Assembly: GCF_009917385.1 (NCBI RefSeq)
Contig: NZ_QWLJ01000005.1
Span: 124,001-188,000 of the forward strand
Source: Roseburia sp. 1XD42-34
GTDB taxonomy: Bacteria > Bacillota > Bacilli > Bacillales > Amphibacillaceae
Reading direction: 5' to 3'
Length of the DNA stretch: 64,000 nucleotides
Positions 49,494 to 60,869 of the stretch are shown piece by piece. Position numbers and translations under genes: made by a program. How positions within the stretch are numbered: the first letter of the stretch is position 1; every line of letters begins with the position of its first letter. The notes under the pieces are model-generated. The model was not told the DNA's origin, ran no database searches, and saw only the letters and a program-made list of their open reading frames with translations.

Positions 49494-50422
49494 TACTCAT
49501 TAAGCTCCTCTTTTACCTTTTCGATAATTTCCTTTGCACCACGATCCAGCAATAATTGAGCTGCTTTTTTTCCAACTACTTCTGGTTCCTCCCCGCGAAC
49601 TATCTCCTTTAACACTGTTTTTCCATCTGGAGTACCTACAAATGCTGTTAATACAATTGTTTCACCCTCTAAATATGCATAACCGCCAATCGGCACTTGA
49701 CATCCTCCCTCAAGCAAATGAAGAAACGTTCGTTCTGCGGTCACCGTTCGAGCAGTATCTTCGTCATGAATAGCTGTTAATAGTTCTTTCAATTCGTGAT
49801 CATCTTCACGGCATTCTATAGCTAAAGCTCCCTGTCCAACTGCAGGAACACAAACTTCTGGCTCTAAATACTCGGTAATTAATGCTTCACTTAAGCCGAC
49901 ACGTTTTAATCCAGATACTGCCAATATAATGGCATCATAATCTTCTTCCTGCAATTTCCTTATCCGTGTTTCTATGTTTCCACGTATCCATTTTATTGTT
50001 ACGTCTGATCTTATCGCTTGTATTTGGGCAGCTCTGCGTAAACTGCTCGTACCAACAATTGCGCCGTTCGGCAAATCTTTAAAACGCACATTTCCCTTTG
50101 ACAGAAACGCATCACGATGATCTTCACGTTTAGGAATCGTTGTAATGATAAGTCCTTCTGGCATTGCAGACGGCATATCCTTCATACTATGTACTGCTAA
50201 ATCAATTTCCTTATCATACATAGCCTGTTCAATTTCTTTAATAAACAGACCTTTACCGCCTACCTTGGATAAAGTAACATCCAAAATCCGGTCGCCTTTT
50301 GTAACAATTTTCTTGACTTTGAAGTCATTTTTTACTCCTGCTTTCTTCAATTGATCAATGACCCAATTCGTTTGCGTTACTGCAAGATTGCTTTTACGAG
50401 AACCTACAACAAATGTACGCAA
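49493..50422 (-). CDS. hemC: Hydroxymethylbilane synthase (porphobilinogen deaminase)
   Basis: Polymerises four porphobilinogens. 309 residues with [15 protein letters not shown], the arginine-rich [11 protein letters not shown] and [13 protein letters not shown], and the cofactor-bearing cysteine in [14 protein letters not shown] (about residue 241). TTG start with GGGGGA six bases upstream. Confidence 0.97.
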   Translation of the reverse strand: MRTFVVGSRKSNLAVTQTNWVIDQLKKAGVKNDFKVKKIVTKGDRILDVTLSKVGGKGLFIKEIEQAMYDKEIDLAVHSMKDMPSAMPEGLIITTIPKREDHRDAFLSKGNVRFKDLPNGAIVGTSSLRRAAQIQAIRSDVTIKWIRGNIETRIRKLQEEDYDAIILAVSGLKRVGLSEALITEYLEPEVCVPAVGQGALAIECREDDHELKELLTAIHDEDTARTVTAERTFLHLLEGGCQVPIGGYAYLEGETIVLTAFVGTPDGKTVLKEIVRGEEPEVVGKKAAQLLLDRGAKEIIEKVKEELNE

Positions 50423-50439
50423 GTTAATTCCCCCTACAT

Positions 50440-51258
50440 TTAAAAATGAAATTTCGATAACGTACTAAATAAAAAGAAATTAATGAGTAACAATAAAAAC
50501 GCGACTGTATTATACATAGCGACGGCTCTGCCTCTATATCGCTTTAATAATCGGATTACTAAATAAATGATATAAACAGCCAATACAAAGAAAGAACCAA
50601 TCGTTTTTAAGTCCACCCAGTAAAACAGAGCTCCAGATACATAGGCCCAAACAATTCCTAGAATAATCGCGATTAACAATAAAGGAACGCCTATAGTTAC
50701 TGTTTTAAAAGCATAGGTGTCTAGTTGATTTAAATCCGCAAATCGCCACATCCATTTTAATCCTTTTTTTCGTTTGATTAATTGATATTGAATTAAATAC
50801 ATGACGGATAATAAAAACGAGAGCGTAAAAAAACCATAGGATATAAGGGCGATAGTAACATGAGCGATTACGATTTCGTGAACAAATTGTACCGCGTGTA
50901 CTTGCCAATTCCTTTGCGCATCAGATAACAGATACAATAATAAAATGAAAAAACTAAAGACGTTCGTAAAAAACACAATAAAGTTAACTGGAAATAGCTT
51001 GTTCGCAAGTAATGAAATAGATACTAAAACCCATGAATAGAAAAACAGACTATCATTTAAACTTACGACCGGAAAACTCTTTACAAAAAATACTTCATAG
51101 AATAAAAAAACGGTTTGAATGATCCAAACCAAACTAAGCAACCAGAAGGCGATGCGATTTACCCTCCGGTTGTCTTGAACAAAATCAATAAAGTATCCCA
51201 TCAAGCTTAACCCATAAATTATTAAGATGAATTCATAAAGCCATTTCAATTCTACCAT
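50440..51258 (-). CDS. hemX: HemX (CcsA-like cytochrome c assembly family membrane protein)
   Basis: 272 residues, eight hydrophobic segments, with the tryptophan-containing stretch [19 protein letters not shown] that relates it to the CcsA/ResC family. In B. subtilis HemX lowers the amount of HemA. ATG with AGAGGA upstream. Between hemA and hemC in the operon. Confidence 0.92.
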   Translation of the reverse strand: MVELKWLYEFILIIYGLSLMGYFIDFVQDNRRVNRIAFWLLSLVWIIQTVFLFYEVFFVKSFPVVSLNDSLFFYSWVLVSISLLANKLFPVNFIVFFTNVFSFFILLLYLLSDAQRNWQVHAVQFVHEIVIAHVTIALISYGFFTLSFLLSVMYLIQYQLIKRKKGLKWMWRFADLNQLDTYAFKTVTIGVPLLLIAIILGIVWAYVSGALFYWVDLKTIGSFFVLAVYIIYLVIRLLKRYRGRAVAMYNTVAFLLLLINFFLFSTLSKFHF

Positions 51259-51274
51259 ATGTGAAATCCTCTCA

Positions 51275-52645
51275 TTATATGGTCGGCAGCTTATTTAAAA
51301 GCGGAAAGGATACTTGCTTATTTTTCATGACCTTATTTGTATCATTTTTTTTTGCTTGTTTATCTAGTTCTTGCTGGACTTCTTCATGGATACCGAAAAT
51401 GTCTATAAACAACTGAAGTGATTCACTCGAACGATCCCCTACCGCCATTTCTTTAGCTTGTGTAATGGGCTCTTTTAATAATTGGTTGATAATGCTTTTT
51501 GTATGTTTATTAATGACCTTTTTTTCTCTTTCTGTCAAATCAGGCATTTTTCTTTGAATACTTTTCACCGTTTCAGCTTGAATAGAAAGTGCTTTTTGTC
51601 GTAAAGCTGAAATAACAGGCACGACTCCTAATGTTTTCAACCATTCTTTAAATGCAACCATTTCTGCTTCAAACATCAGTTCAATTTGTCCCGCTGCTTC
51701 TTTTCTCGCTTCTAAATTCTCATCAACGATATGCTGTAGATCATCAATATCATACAAGAAAATATTATCTAATTCACTTACAGTCGGATCAATATCTCGC
51801 GGAACCGCAATATCTATTAAGAATAAAGGATTTCCCTTTCTCCCTTTTTGCACCTTCTCCATCAATTGTTTAGTCAGCACAACGGATGAAGATCCTGTCG
51901 AAGTAAGTAAAATATCCGCATTTTGCAACACAATGGATAACCGATCCAATGTCTCTGCTCGCGCAGCAAATTTCGCAGCCAATGCCTCCGCGTTTTCCAT
52001 GGTACGGTTAACAACCGTAATTTCGGTAGCGCCGGATCCTTGCAAATTCTTGACAGCGAGTTCACCCATTTTCCCTGCACCTAATATAACAACATGTTTT
52101 TGCTTTAAGTCACCAAATATTTTTCTTGCTAATTCTACAGCAGCATAGCTGACCGAAACAGCATGTTTACCTATGGCTGTATCTTTCTGTACACGCTTAC
52201 CAAAAGTAATAGCTTGTTTAAATAACTCATTAAAGACGGTACCTGTCGTCCCCGTTTTTTGTGCAGTTAAAAATGCCTGCTTTACTTGTCCTAAAATTTG
52301 CGTTTCTCCTAATACCATTGAATCTAGACCTGTCACAACACGAAATAAATGCTCCATCGCCCCGTCATTTTCCGTAATTTGCAAAAAAGAAGAAAAAGTG
52401 GTTTTTTCCTCCTGAAACCAGTCAGCTAGAAATTGTTTTATATAGTATCGTCCCGTGTGTAACTGGTCTACAACCGCATAAATTTCGGTACGATTACAAG
52501 TTGAAACAATTACATTTTCTAAAATACTTTTTTGCCCGTTCAGAGTCACCATAGCTTCATGAACATTATGCTCTGAAAATGCAAGCTTTTCCCTAATTTC
52601 TACAGGGGCTGTTTTATAATTAAAACCAACCTTTAAAATATGCAC
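51275..52645 (-). CDS. hemA: Glutamyl-tRNA reductase
   Basis: First committed step of the C5 haem pathway: reduces glutamyl-tRNA to glutamate-1-semialdehyde. 456 residues. Catalytic Cys50 in [23 protein letters not shown]; the NADPH fold [15 protein letters not shown]; and a C-terminal dimer helix. The GTG at 52645 is chosen: it gives the conserved [14 protein letters not shown] start and proper spacing from GGGGG. An ATG two codons upstream is only three bases from that site. First gene of hemAXCDBL. Confidence 0.97.
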   Translation of the reverse strand: MHILKVGFNYKTAPVEIREKLAFSEHNVHEAMVTLNGQKSILENVIVSTCNRTEIYAVVDQLHTGRYYIKQFLADWFQEEKTTFSSFLQITENDGAMEHLFRVVTGLDSMVLGETQILGQVKQAFLTAQKTGTTGTVFNELFKQAITFGKRVQKDTAIGKHAVSVSYAAVELARKIFGDLKQKHVVILGAGKMGELAVKNLQGSGATEITVVNRTMENAEALAAKFAARAETLDRLSIVLQNADILLTSTGSSSVVLTKQLMEKVQKGRKGNPLFLIDIAVPRDIDPTVSELDNIFLYDIDDLQHIVDENLEARKEAAGQIELMFEAEMVAFKEWLKTLGVVPVISALRQKALSIQAETVKSIQRKMPDLTEREKKVINKHTKSIINQLLKEPITQAKEMAVGDRSSESLQLFIDIFGIHEEVQQELDKQAKKNDTNKVMKNKQVSFPLLNKLPTI

Positions 52646-52834
52646 AACCATCTACCCCCAAGTAAAATGAAACTTCAATCATGAATACTTTATAAAACTA
52701 TGCGTTTGAGCTAAGTATTAACCTGTGAAAAGCCTCTTATCCTCATTGACAGTAGGCTCTAATAACCTTGAAAAAGTTAAAAACAAAAGCTATCATTTAA
52801 TAATGAATATAAAATAATATTGTTGCTAATTTCT

Positions 52835-52843
52835 ATTATAACA
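52835..52843 (-). promoter_or_regulatory. Extended -10 promoter element of the hem operon
   Basis: Minus strand TGTTATAAT, a perfect extended -10 sequence about 190 bases before hemA. No good -35 box lies at 16-18 bases. The 345-base gap between hemA and the next gene holds nothing else I recognise. Confidence 0.5.
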
Positions 52844-52997
52844 TGTATATTTCGTTACAATTTAGCAAAATGTGAACATAATCTGAAACATTGTGCTAGC
52901 ATATAACGTATAAGACGTCGTACGCAATACGTCTGTACTTTATCATAACAGCAGTAAAGAAGCAAGAATTCGAACTATAACGTCATGAGGTGATCAC

Positions 52998-53489
52998 TTG
53001 AAAAAACAAAATACTCTCACAGCCTATTTACTTATTGGCATTGGTCTGTTTTTTTTACTTCAACAGTTAAATATTCCCATTTTTAATAACTTTTATTCGT
53101 GGCAAACGATAATTATTGTAATTGGGCTTGTCCTTTTAATTCATAGCTATATCACAAAAAATTATCAGAATTTATTTAGTGGTACGATTTTACTCGGACT
53201 TGGTATTCATTTTTACGGACTTGCCTATTATTCTTTCTGGATTGATCATTGGGCCATGTATGTATTAATTGTAGGTATTGCATTTATCATTCGATTTTTT
53301 CAAACAAAGGAAGGGATTCTTCCGGGATTATTGCTGATTGCTTTTTCTTTAATCATGATTTTCTCTGTTCAACTCCCAACCTGGTTTAACTGGATTTATT
53401 CCATCGTCGATTTGATGGAACGTTTCTGGCCTGTTCTATTGATTATTATTGGATTCTATTTACTAAAAGGACGTAAATCACATAGATAA
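52998..53489 (+). CDS. LiaF-type transmembrane (LiaI/LiaF-TM) domain protein
   Basis: 163 residues made almost entirely of membrane helices (five or six), opening with a charged KKQNTLTAYLLIGIGLFFLLQQ and ending in WPVLLIIIGFYLLKGRKSHR. The pattern GIGLFFLL..L and WP.LLI.IG is typical of LiaF-TM domains. No LiaRS genes are adjacent, so envelope-stress signalling is only a possibility. TTG start with GAGGTG upstream. Confidence 0.78.
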   Translation: MKKQNTLTAYLLIGIGLFFLLQQLNIPIFNNFYSWQTIIIVIGLVLLIHSYITKNYQNLFSGTILLGLGIHFYGLAYYSFWIDHWAMYVLIVGIAFIIRFFQTKEGILPGLLLIAFSLIMIFSVQLPTWFNWIYSIVDLMERFWPVLLIIIGFYLLKGRKSHR

Positions 53490-53549
53490 GCCAACAAAGT
53501 TAAAGCACTGCTCGGAAGAGAGTGCCTTGGTTAAAAGGTAAGAAAGTAT

Positions 53550-53593
53550 ACTAATCCCGGCTCTATTCTTTTCCGAGCTAGGATTAGTAGTTT
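53550..53593 (+). terminator. Terminator after the LiaF-TM-type gene
   Basis: ACTAATCCcgGCTC and GAGCtaGGATTAGT form a stem followed by TAGTTTTT. It may also work in the other direction for engB. Confidence 0.75.
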
Positions 53594-53684
53594 TTAACTT
53601 CCACTTCTAGCTCATCGCTTTTCTCTCCTCCAAGTTCGGTTCAGTACATACTGCTAACCAACCGCACGTGGCTTTTTCCTTTCA

Positions 53685-54272
53685 TTATAGAGCCATATAC
53701 TGTCGGAGAATAGCCCAAGCTTCTTCTTTACCTTCACCTGTTTCCGCAGAAAAGGGTAATAAATAGTCTCCTGGTTCTAATTGGAAAGCATCCCCTGTTC
53801 GTTTTACATGATGGGATCGTTTATTTTTAGGTATTTTATCCAATTTAGTAGCCACAATTATAACCGATAGCTCATAATACTTTAAAAAATCATACATTTG
53901 CAAATCATCGTTTGTAGGCTCATGACGAATATCTGTAATTAAAAGAACAGCTTTAAGAGAACTGCGTTTTTCAAAATACTCCTCCATCATTCTTCCCCAC
54001 TTTTGTCTTTCCTTCTTAGACACTTTTGCATAGCCATAGCCTGGGACATCAACAAAATAAAACGCATCATTCATACGATAAAAATTTAGCGTTTGTGTTT
54101 TTCCTGGTTTGGAAGAAGTCCGTGCTAAATTTTTTCGGTTAATTAACGTATTAATAAAGGAAGATTTTCCGACATTCGATCGGCCAGCTAAGGCTATTTC
54201 TGGTAATCGATCATTTGGGTATTGTTTTTCACTAACCGCACTTATAACTATTTCAGCTTTTGTTACTTTCAT
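53685..54272 (-). CDS. engB: Ribosome biogenesis GTPase EngB (YsxC)
   Basis: Small essential GTPase for 50S assembly. 195 residues with G1 GRSNVGKS (30-37), the G2/G3 region KTQTLNFYR and [11 protein letters not shown], and the G4 motif TKLDK. ATG after GGGGGA; the start is 20 bases inside lonA, so translation is coupled. Order lonA-engB-hemA as in B. subtilis, except that engB and hemA are now separated by a plus-strand gene. Confidence 0.96.
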   Translation of the reverse strand: MKVTKAEIVISAVSEKQYPNDRLPEIALAGRSNVGKSSFINTLINRKNLARTSSKPGKTQTLNFYRMNDAFYFVDVPGYGYAKVSKKERQKWGRMMEEYFEKRSSLKAVLLITDIRHEPTNDDLQMYDFLKYYELSVIIVATKLDKIPKNKRSHHVKRTGDAFQLEPGDYLLPFSAETGEGKEEAWAILRQYMAL

Positions 54273-56592
54273 CTTGTTCCCCCACTAACGCATGTTGTAA
54301 TACTTGGTCTAGATGGCGCACGGTTATAAATGTTAAATCCTTCCGAACGCTTTCTGGAATCGATTCAATATCTTTTTTATTATCTTCCGGAATGATGACA
54401 GTGGAAATGCCAGCACGATGAGCACTTAATGCTTTTTCTTTAAGCCCTCCAATCGGAAGAACCCGTCCCCGCAATGTTATTTCTCCTGTCATTGCTACTT
54501 CTTTTCTTACGGCTCGTCCCGTTAAAGAAGAAACTAAAGCAGTAGCCATCGTTATACCGGCAGACGGGCCATCCTTTGGTGTTGCTCCTTCAGGTACGTG
54601 AATATGAATATCACAATTTTCATAAAATGATGGATCGATATTCAATTCGGTAGCACGGGAACGAATATAACTAAAGGCAGCTTGAGCAGACTCCTGCATA
54701 ACGTCACCTAGTTTTCCTGTGAGCGTTAATTTTCCCTTTCCAGGATAATGAGAAACCTCAATAGCAAGCGTATCGCCTCCTACAGCTGTATAAGCAAGCC
54801 CAGTGGCTGTACCTACTTGATGTTCCTTTTCCATCAAGCCATATCGGTATAACGGTTTTCCAAGTAAGTCCTCTAGACTGTTTTCTGTGATAACTACACG
54901 TTTTTTCTTTCCAGATACAATGAGCTTGGCAGCTTTTCGACATAAAGCTGCTAACTGTCTTTCCAAATTACGAACTCCTGCTTCTCTTGTGTACAACCGA
55001 ATCAGCTTTTGTAACGCGTAATCACGTACTTGTAATTGACCTTTTGTTAATCCATTTTCTTTTAACTGCTTTGGCAATAAATGACGCTTAGCAATATGTT
55101 GTTTTTCAATTTCCGTATAACCAGCGATTGAAATAATTTCCATCCGATCGAGTAAAGGAACAGGAATATTATTGATGTAGTTCGCAGTAGCAATAAACAA
55201 AACATTGGACAGATCATACGTTTCTTCAATAAAGTGATCACTAAATTGTTGATTTTGTTCCGGATCAAGTACTTCCAGTAAAGCAGAGGATGGGTCACCA
55301 CGAAAATCATGGGCCATCTTATCAATTTCGTCTAGCAAAAACACCGGGTTGATCGTCTTCGCTTTTTTCATTCCTTGAATAATTCGGCCTGGCATTGCAC
55401 CAATATATGTTCGCCTATGCCCCCGAATTTCAGCTTCATCACGAATGCCACCTAAGGAAATTCGAATAAAATTCCGATTAACCGCATGGGCGATGGATTT
55501 TGCTAATGATGTTTTCCCTACTCCGGGCGGGCCTGCTAAACAGAGTATTGGTCCTTTAATGGAAGAAGTGAGCTTTTGTACTGCTAGGTACTCTAAAATA
55601 CGCTCCTTTACTTTTCCCAACCCATAATGCTCCCTGTTCAATATTTTCTCCGCTTGGTTGATGTCTATCCGATCCGCTGTTTTCTCTTCCCAAGGTAACG
55701 CTAACAGCCATTCGATATAATTCCGAATCACGGAGCTTTCTGCTGAACTTTGCGGCACTTTTTCATAGCGATCTAATTCTTTAAGTGCTACTGTTCGAAT
55801 ACGTGCAGGCATGGTAGAATCATTTATCTTTTCCCTTAAATCATCCACCTCTCCCATTTTACCGTCTTTTTCTCCTAGTTCTTTTTGAATTGCCTTTAAT
55901 TGCTCGCGAAGATAATATTCTTTTTGCGTCTTTTCCATCGAAGTCTTCACACGTTGACCAATCTTTTTTTCTAAATCAAGCACTTTCTGTTCGTTTGATA
56001 TGTATTGAATCAAAAGTTGTAACCGGTCCTTAATCGCCTGTATTTCCAATAATGCTTGCTTTTCTTTTATTTTTAAAGATAAATGGGAAGTAATGATATC
56101 AGCCAATCTACCAGGTTCTTCGATATCAGCAACAGTCGCAAACGTCTCATGTGTAATTTTTTGAGAAAGGCTCGTATATTTTTCGAACTGCGTTAATAAT
56201 GAACGCATAAGAGCCTCTTGCTCATATGGATCTGATTCGATATCAGGTAGTTTGTTCACTTCAACTAAAAAATCTTGCTCTTGCTCTACATATCGAGAAA
56301 TTTCAGCTCGATATAATCCTTCAACCAGTACGCGCATGGTGCCATTTGGAAGTTTTATCATTTGCTTAACCATTGAAACAGTTCCAATCGAATAAATATC
56401 CTTAGGCTCCGGTTCTTTTAAACGCGTTCTTTTTTGCGCCGCTAAAAATATGTATTGGTTTTCCATCATTGCTTTCTCTATAGCGGAAATGGATTTTTCT
56501 CTTCCTACATCTAAATGTAAAACCATAGAAGGAAACACGAGTAATCCACGTAACGGCAGGAGGGGGAGTTGTATTTTATCGTTCGTCATCAT
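54253..56592 (-). CDS. lonA: ATP-dependent protease LonA
   Basis: AAA+ serine protease for quality control. About 779 residues: N-terminal substrate domain ([20 protein letters not shown]), Walker [16 protein letters not shown], Walker [10 protein letters not shown], and the protease domain with the catalytic Ser in [11 protein letters not shown] and Lys in the later [14 protein letters not shown]. The first ATG of an ATG-ATG pair after TGGAGGT is taken as start. In B. subtilis lonB lies between clpX and lonA; it is missing here. Confidence 0.97.
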   Translation of the reverse strand: MMTNDKIQLPLLPLRGLLVFPSMVLHLDVGREKSISAIEKAMMENQYIFLAAQKRTRLKEPEPKDIYSIGTVSMVKQMIKLPNGTMRVLVEGLYRAEISRYVEQEQDFLVEVNKLPDIESDPYEQEALMRSLLTQFEKYTSLSQKITHETFATVADIEEPGRLADIITSHLSLKIKEKQALLEIQAIKDRLQLLIQYISNEQKVLDLEKKIGQRVKTSMEKTQKEYYLREQLKAIQKELGEKDGKMGEVDDLREKINDSTMPARIRTVALKELDRYEKVPQSSAESSVIRNYIEWLLALPWEEKTADRIDINQAEKILNREHYGLGKVKERILEYLAVQKLTSSIKGPILCLAGPPGVGKTSLAKSIAHAVNRNFIRISLGGIRDEAEIRGHRRTYIGAMPGRIIQGMKKAKTINPVFLLDEIDKMAHDFRGDPSSALLEVLDPEQNQQFSDHFIEETYDLSNVLFIATANYINNIPVPLLDRMEIISIAGYTEIEKQHIAKRHLLPKQLKENGLTKGQLQVRDYALQKLIRLYTREAGVRNLERQLAALCRKAAKLIVSGKKKRVVITENSLEDLLGKPLYRYGLMEKEHQVGTATGLAYTAVGGDTLAIEVSHYPGKGKLTLTGKLGDVMQESAQAAFSYIRSRATELNIDPSFYENCDIHIHVPEGATPKDGPSAGITMATALVSSLTGRAVRKEVAMTGEITLRGRVLPIGGLKEKALSAHRAGISTVIIPEDNKKDIESIPESVRKDLTFITVRHLDQVLQHALVGEQDESNKS

Positions 56593-56636
56593 ATGTACCT
56601 CCATATATAGGTAGTGGTGTATGTATACATTCTTAA

Positions 56637-56665
56637 ATTCTATAGAAAAGCACGCAGTTTGTAAA
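56637..56665 (-). promoter_or_regulatory. Putative SigA promoter of lonA
   Basis: Minus strand TTTACA (56660-56665) and TAGAAT (56637-56642) with a 17-base spacer, about 45 bases before the start codon. No CIRCE or CtsR-type operator seen. Confidence 0.45.
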
Positions 56666-56689
56666 TGAATTTATCGGAGCTGCTCAAAA

Positions 56690-56752
56690 AGCAAGTTAAG
56701 CTGATTTAATGAAAATCTCCGTCAGCTTGTTTATACTGCTTTTTTAGCATTT
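56690..56752. terminator. Bidirectional hairpin upstream of lonA
   Basis: AGCTGA and TCAGCT with outer AAGCA and TGCTT arms, ending in TTTTTT on the plus strand and TTTTTT on the minus strand. It may be the terminator of a gene no longer present. Confidence 0.4.
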
Positions 56753-56862
56753 AGTTATTTAAGTAAATTATTTTAAACTAATCACATACGCTCATAAGTT
56801 TTATACATACCATTAGTATTGCAGTCGCTGAAGAAACATATACAACAAAAAGCTATTCTTAT

Positions 56863-57045
56863 CAAGTGAATTTTTAATCCGTTGAGGTTTTCTTTCATCC
56901 TTCACTGATTTTGTCCGTACTGCTAGAATAGACTCAAAACCCTTTAGGGAATTCAAGTCTGTTATCTCCCTAGTTATTCTTTTCATTGCATCTAGTCGTC
57001 AACCGAGAGAAGTAAGGGGTCCGCAGTACTTTCCATTCGAGATAA
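56863..57045 (+). repeat. Family A intergenic repeat, degenerate copy A9
   Basis: AAGTGAATTTTTAATCCGTT, TTTCTTTCATCC, GTCCGTACTG and GTCTGTTATCTCCCTAGTTA keep the family order with many changes. It lies between lonA and clpX, the place of lonB in B. subtilis. Confidence 0.55.
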
Positions 57046-57047
57046 AA

Positions 57048-57092
57048 AGAGACTGACCTGTTACATAGTGTAATTAAGTCAGTCTATTTTCC
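57048..57092 (-). terminator. Likely terminator of clpX
   Basis: AGACTGAC and GTCAGTCT flank an inner GTTAC/GTAA-type pairing; on the minus strand the stem is followed by CTTTTTAT. It lies about 150 bases after the clpX stop. Confidence 0.6.
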
Positions 57093-57241
57093 TATTCAGG
57101 TTTTAATTGGTGGAGCAAATACTGATACGACTATGTTTTGTTCTTAGATTTTTAACCTTCTAAACTTTCTCGTATTAATAATTCCATATACTGTCCAGCA
57201 ATCAAATCTGATATTTTATTGTTGAAATTAGAAGAACTACT

Positions 57242-58519
57242 TTAAGCACTTTCTTTCGGGTGTTTTTTGGCACCTTCTGTTACCGTTCCATCCCGATATA
57301 CTAGCTTAGGAACGCCTTCTTCTACCACTGTTTTTTTGGTAATAATACACTTTTCAATATCATCTCTGGAAGGAAGTTCAAACATGACATCAAGCGTAAT
57401 ACCTTCAATAATAGAACGTAGACCCCTTGCACCTGTTTTACGTTCAATTGCTTTGGCAGCAATTTCTTTTAAGGCCGCCTCTTCAAATTCTAATTCTATG
57501 TTATCTAACTCGAATAACTTTTGGTACTGCTTCACAAGAGCATTTTTCGGCTTCGTCAAAATTTCGACTAGCGCTTCTTCATCCAATGGAGTTAAACTTC
57601 CAATAACTGGAATTCTACCAATGAATTCGGGAATAAGCCCATAGCGCAACAGGTCTTCTGGTAATACTTTTGCTAACAGTTCACCCATTTCCATGTCCTG
57701 TTGTTTTTCATTAGCACCAAATCCAATCACCTTTTTACCGAGACGACGTTTGATAACCTGATCAATTCCATCAAATGCACCACCGACGATAAACAGGATA
57801 TTGGTTGTATCGATTTGAATAAATTCTTGATGCGGGTGCTTTCTTCCACCTTGAGGCGGTACACTTGCTACGGTACCTTCCAAAATTTTAAGCAAAGCTT
57901 GTTGCACCCCTTCACCCGAGACATCTCTCGTAATAGACGGGTTTTCCGATTTACGCGCCACTTTATCTATTTCATCAATGTAAATGATACCTTTTTCTGC
58001 TTTTTCAACATCATAATCTGCTGCTTGAATCAATTTCAGCAAAATATTTTCTACATCTTCTCCAACATAGCCGGCTTCTGTAAGGGAAGTGGCATCAGCC
58101 ATTGCAAACGGTACATTAATAATCCGTGCCAAAGTTTGTGCTAATAATGTTTTTCCACTTCCAGTCGGACCAATCATCGCGATATTACTTTTTGATAATT
58201 CTACGTCGTCAGAAGAAGTTTTTGTGGTATTAATTCGTTTATAATGATTATATACAGCTACAGACAAGTTCTTCTTCGCCTTATCTTGCCCAATTACATA
58301 ATCGTCTAATATATCACATATTTCACGCGGCTTCGGAATTTCTTTCAGTTCCGTTTCCTCTTCTGTGCCAAGCTCTTCCTCAACAATTTCCGTACATAAT
58401 TCGATACATTCATCACATATATAAACGCCAGGTCCGGCGACTAACTTCCGAACTTGATCTTGGCCTTTACCACAGAACGAACATTTTAATTGTCCTTTTT
58501 CTTCATTGAATTTAAACAT
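57242..58519 (-). CDS. clpX: ATP-dependent Clp protease ATP-binding subunit ClpX
   Basis: AAA+ unfoldase that feeds ClpP. 425 residues. N-terminal zinc finger with C13, C16, C35 and C38; Walker [16 protein letters not shown]; Walker [10 protein letters not shown]; pore loop GYVGEDVE; and sensor [13 protein letters not shown] at 58519 after AGGGGTG. tig lies upstream on the same strand but 938 bases away. Confidence 0.97.
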   Translation of the reverse strand: MFKFNEEKGQLKCSFCGKGQDQVRKLVAGPGVYICDECIELCTEIVEEELGTEEETELKEIPKPREICDILDDYVIGQDKAKKNLSVAVYNHYKRINTTKTSSDDVELSKSNIAMIGPTGSGKTLLAQTLARIINVPFAMADATSLTEAGYVGEDVENILLKLIQAADYDVEKAEKGIIYIDEIDKVARKSENPSITRDVSGEGVQQALLKILEGTVASVPPQGGRKHPHQEFIQIDTTNILFIVGGAFDGIDQVIKRRLGKKVIGFGANEKQQDMEMGELLAKVLPEDLLRYGLIPEFIGRIPVIGSLTPLDEEALVEILTKPKNALVKQYQKLFELDNIELEFEEAALKEIAAKAIERKTGARGLRSIIEGITLDVMFELPSRDDIEKCIITKKTVVEEGVPKLVYRDGTVTEGAKKHPKESA

Positions 58520-59005
58520 CGTTATTTTCACCCCTAAAAGTTAAATCTCTTTCCTTTACACTTGCTCATTTAGGTTTCAACTTATAGTCATCATATCAGA
58601 ACAAAATTAAAACACAAAACGATACACCTTTCTTTGTGCCTTATACATCTATAATTGCGAAAGTAGACACATTTCTGATCATACACACTAGCATACCCAT
58701 TGTTCGTCCGATTCATGTCCAATGTAACAAAATTCCCCATCACCAGTTAAAAACAAGGCAAATTTTTTGCTTGAAAGCCAACCATTGATACTTTACGTGC
58801 CGTGTTTATACGGTACTATAATAAGCTAACTGGTAGAAGTTTAAATGAAGCTAGGACATACGTATTTTTATCAAAGTAAAATTCGAACTATTGAGACATG
58901 CTGGATGCTACATATAACTAACTCTGGAAATATACTTGCCAGCTGGTGAGCCTCTTTGTGCTATCTCAATGGTGAGGTCCAATCATACCTTTTGTTACGT
59001 CTTGA

Positions 59006-59257
59006 TCTACGTATAATAAAGCTAGGAGTGCAATATTTACCTTTAGAATAGTTCAGTTATGTCCCCGCCCCATTCAAGATAATAAGTTAGAACCTATATT
59101 TAAGTATATTATGATGGGCTCTGTGTATTACTTTATAAGAGAATTACCAAAAAGTCGAATAAAAAGGATATATCGATTGGATGATGATTTTGTAGGAAAC
59201 TTTATTCCAAAACCGCACCATAGATCAAAATTAACGAAAGCTATGCAGGCAAATTAA
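59006..59257 (+). pseudogene. Unrecognised open frame between clpX and tig, possibly a remnant
   Basis: An 83-codon frame open after a TGA, with protein-like content: LCPRPIQDNKLEPIFKYI, then MMGSVYYFIRELPKSRIKR and DDDFVGNFIPKPHHRSKLT, ending TKAMQAN. The only ATGs (59111, 59114) have no ribosome site, so it is probably the 3' end of a lost gene. No family recognised. The rest of the 938-base gap shows nothing else. Confidence 0.3.
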
Positions 59258-59380
59258 CATAGAACTCGTATAAATACATAAACAACAGTTAAATCGCATC
59301 GATATTTAAAGCAGGACATCCATTTTGTCTCCATCCTTTTTACCCTCTTTTTGAAAGCAAGCGCTGGGTACTTATATGGA

Positions 59381-59411
59381 AAAACAAGGTGTGAAAAATC
59401 ACACCTTGTTT
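59381..59411 (-). terminator. Terminator of tig
   Basis: Perfect 13-bp stem AAACAAGGTGTGA and TCACACCTTGTTT with a four-base loop, followed on the minus strand by a T-run. Confidence 0.88.
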
Positions 59412-59457
59412 GCATCATTTCCTGTTCCACATCTGTTTATACGTTTTAAAAGATGAA

Positions 59458-60744
59458 TTAAACGGCTTTACTCTGTTCAACAAGGAAATCAATCGCTTTA
59501 CGCTTTTTCAAATCATTCTTTAATGCCTCTGCATTACCACCAAGCATTTGTCTGATTTGTTCTTTTTCAGCGCCATACATTTCTGCCATCTTATCAAGTT
59601 CTGCTTCTACATCTTCCTCAGATGCCTCCAATTCCTCTGTTTCAGCAATTGCATCTAGTATAAGGTTTGTTTTCACACGTTTTTCAGCATCTTCTCGCAT
59701 TTGCTCTTTTAAGCCATCTTTATCTTGGCCAGAGAATTGAGTGTACATTTCTAATGTCATTCCTTGCATTTGTAGACGTTGTTCAAATTCTTGAACCATC
59801 TGGTCAAGCTCTGTCTCTACCATTGCATCAGGAATATCGATTTCCGTGTTCTCACTTGCTTTTTCGATTAATGTTTCACGTTTCTTATCATCTGCATCTT
59901 GTTTCTTTTGCTCTAAGAGCTGCTCTTTTTTCTTTGCTTTTAATTCTTCAAGCGTTTCTACTTCATCGTCTAAATCTTTAGCAAACTCGTCATCAAGCTC
60001 AGGGAGTTCTTTAAACTTCACTTCATGAATAGCCACTTTAAAGGTCGCTTCTTTCCCAGCAAGATCCTCTGAGTGATAATCCTCAGGGAAAGTTACGTTT
60101 ACTTCTACTTCTTCCCCAGGCTTTTTGCCGATAAGCTGCTCTTCAAATCCTGGAATAAATTGTCCAGAGCCGATTTCTAAAGAATGATTTTCAGCTTTGC
60201 CACCTTCAAATGCTTCTCCATCTACAAATCCTTCAAAATCAATAACAGCAGTATCGCCTTCTTCTATTTCTCCATCTTCTTTAACAACCAATTCAGCGTG
60301 ATGTTCACGTTGATGCTCTAAGTCATGCATTACGTCCTCATCGGTGACCTCTACGGTTTCCTCTTCTACTTCCAAACCTTTATATTCACCGAGTTTAACC
60401 TCTGGCTTTACCGTTACTTTAGCAGTAAATACTAAAGGCTCCCCTTTGCCAATCGATTCAATATCAATATCCGGTTGATCAACTGGCTCAATTCCAGCTT
60501 CATCGACAGCTTGCATATATGCAGTCGGTAATACAATATCAACAGCATCCTGATAAAGTGCTTCTACACCAAAACGCTTTTCGAACAATCCGCGGGGTAT
60601 TTTTCCTTTACGGAAACCTGGAATTTGTACATCTTTTGCGACTTTCTTAAATGCTTGATCTAACGCTTTATCAAATTCCTCTGCACTTACTTCAAATGTA
60701 AGTACACCTTCATTTCCTTCTTGTTTTTCCCATTTTACTGACAT
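59458..60744 (-). CDS. tig: Trigger factor
   Basis: Ribosome-bound chaperone and peptidyl-prolyl isomerase. 428 residues: ribosome-binding domain with the GFRKGKIPR signature (about residue 43), the FKBP-type PPIase domain ([29 protein letters not shown]), and a helical C-terminal domain rich in Glu and Lys. The ATG at 60744 has TGGAGGG upstream. Very acidic overall, which would fit a halotolerant host. Confidence 0.97.
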   Translation of the reverse strand: MSVKWEKQEGNEGVLTFEVSAEEFDKALDQAFKKVAKDVQIPGFRKGKIPRGLFEKRFGVEALYQDAVDIVLPTAYMQAVDEAGIEPVDQPDIDIESIGKGEPLVFTAKVTVKPEVKLGEYKGLEVEEETVEVTDEDVMHDLEHQREHHAELVVKEDGEIEEGDTAVIDFEGFVDGEAFEGGKAENHSLEIGSGQFIPGFEEQLIGKKPGEEVEVNVTFPEDYHSEDLAGKEATFKVAIHEVKFKELPELDDEFAKDLDDEVETLEELKAKKKEQLLEQKKQDADDKKRETLIEKASENTEIDIPDAMVETELDQMVQEFEQRLQMQGMTLEMYTQFSGQDKDGLKEQMREDAEKRVKTNLILDAIAETEELEASEEDVEAELDKMAEMYGAEKEQIRQMLGGNAEALKNDLKKRKAIDFLVEQSKAV

Positions 60745-60825
60745 ATAGTTCCCTCCAAAATCTATTGTGTCCTTCATTTTTCACATCCACTAATTATATA
60801 AAAGAGCGAGATTTACAACCATTTC

Positions 60826-60853
60826 ATTATAACATAATTGCTTCTCCTTTCAA
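60826..60853 (-). promoter_or_regulatory. SigA-type promoter of tig
   Basis: Minus strand TTGAAA (60848-60853), 16-base spacer and TATAAT (60826-60831) preceded by TG, an extended -10. Confidence 0.65.
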
Positions 60854-60869
60854 GCATTTCGTCATATTT

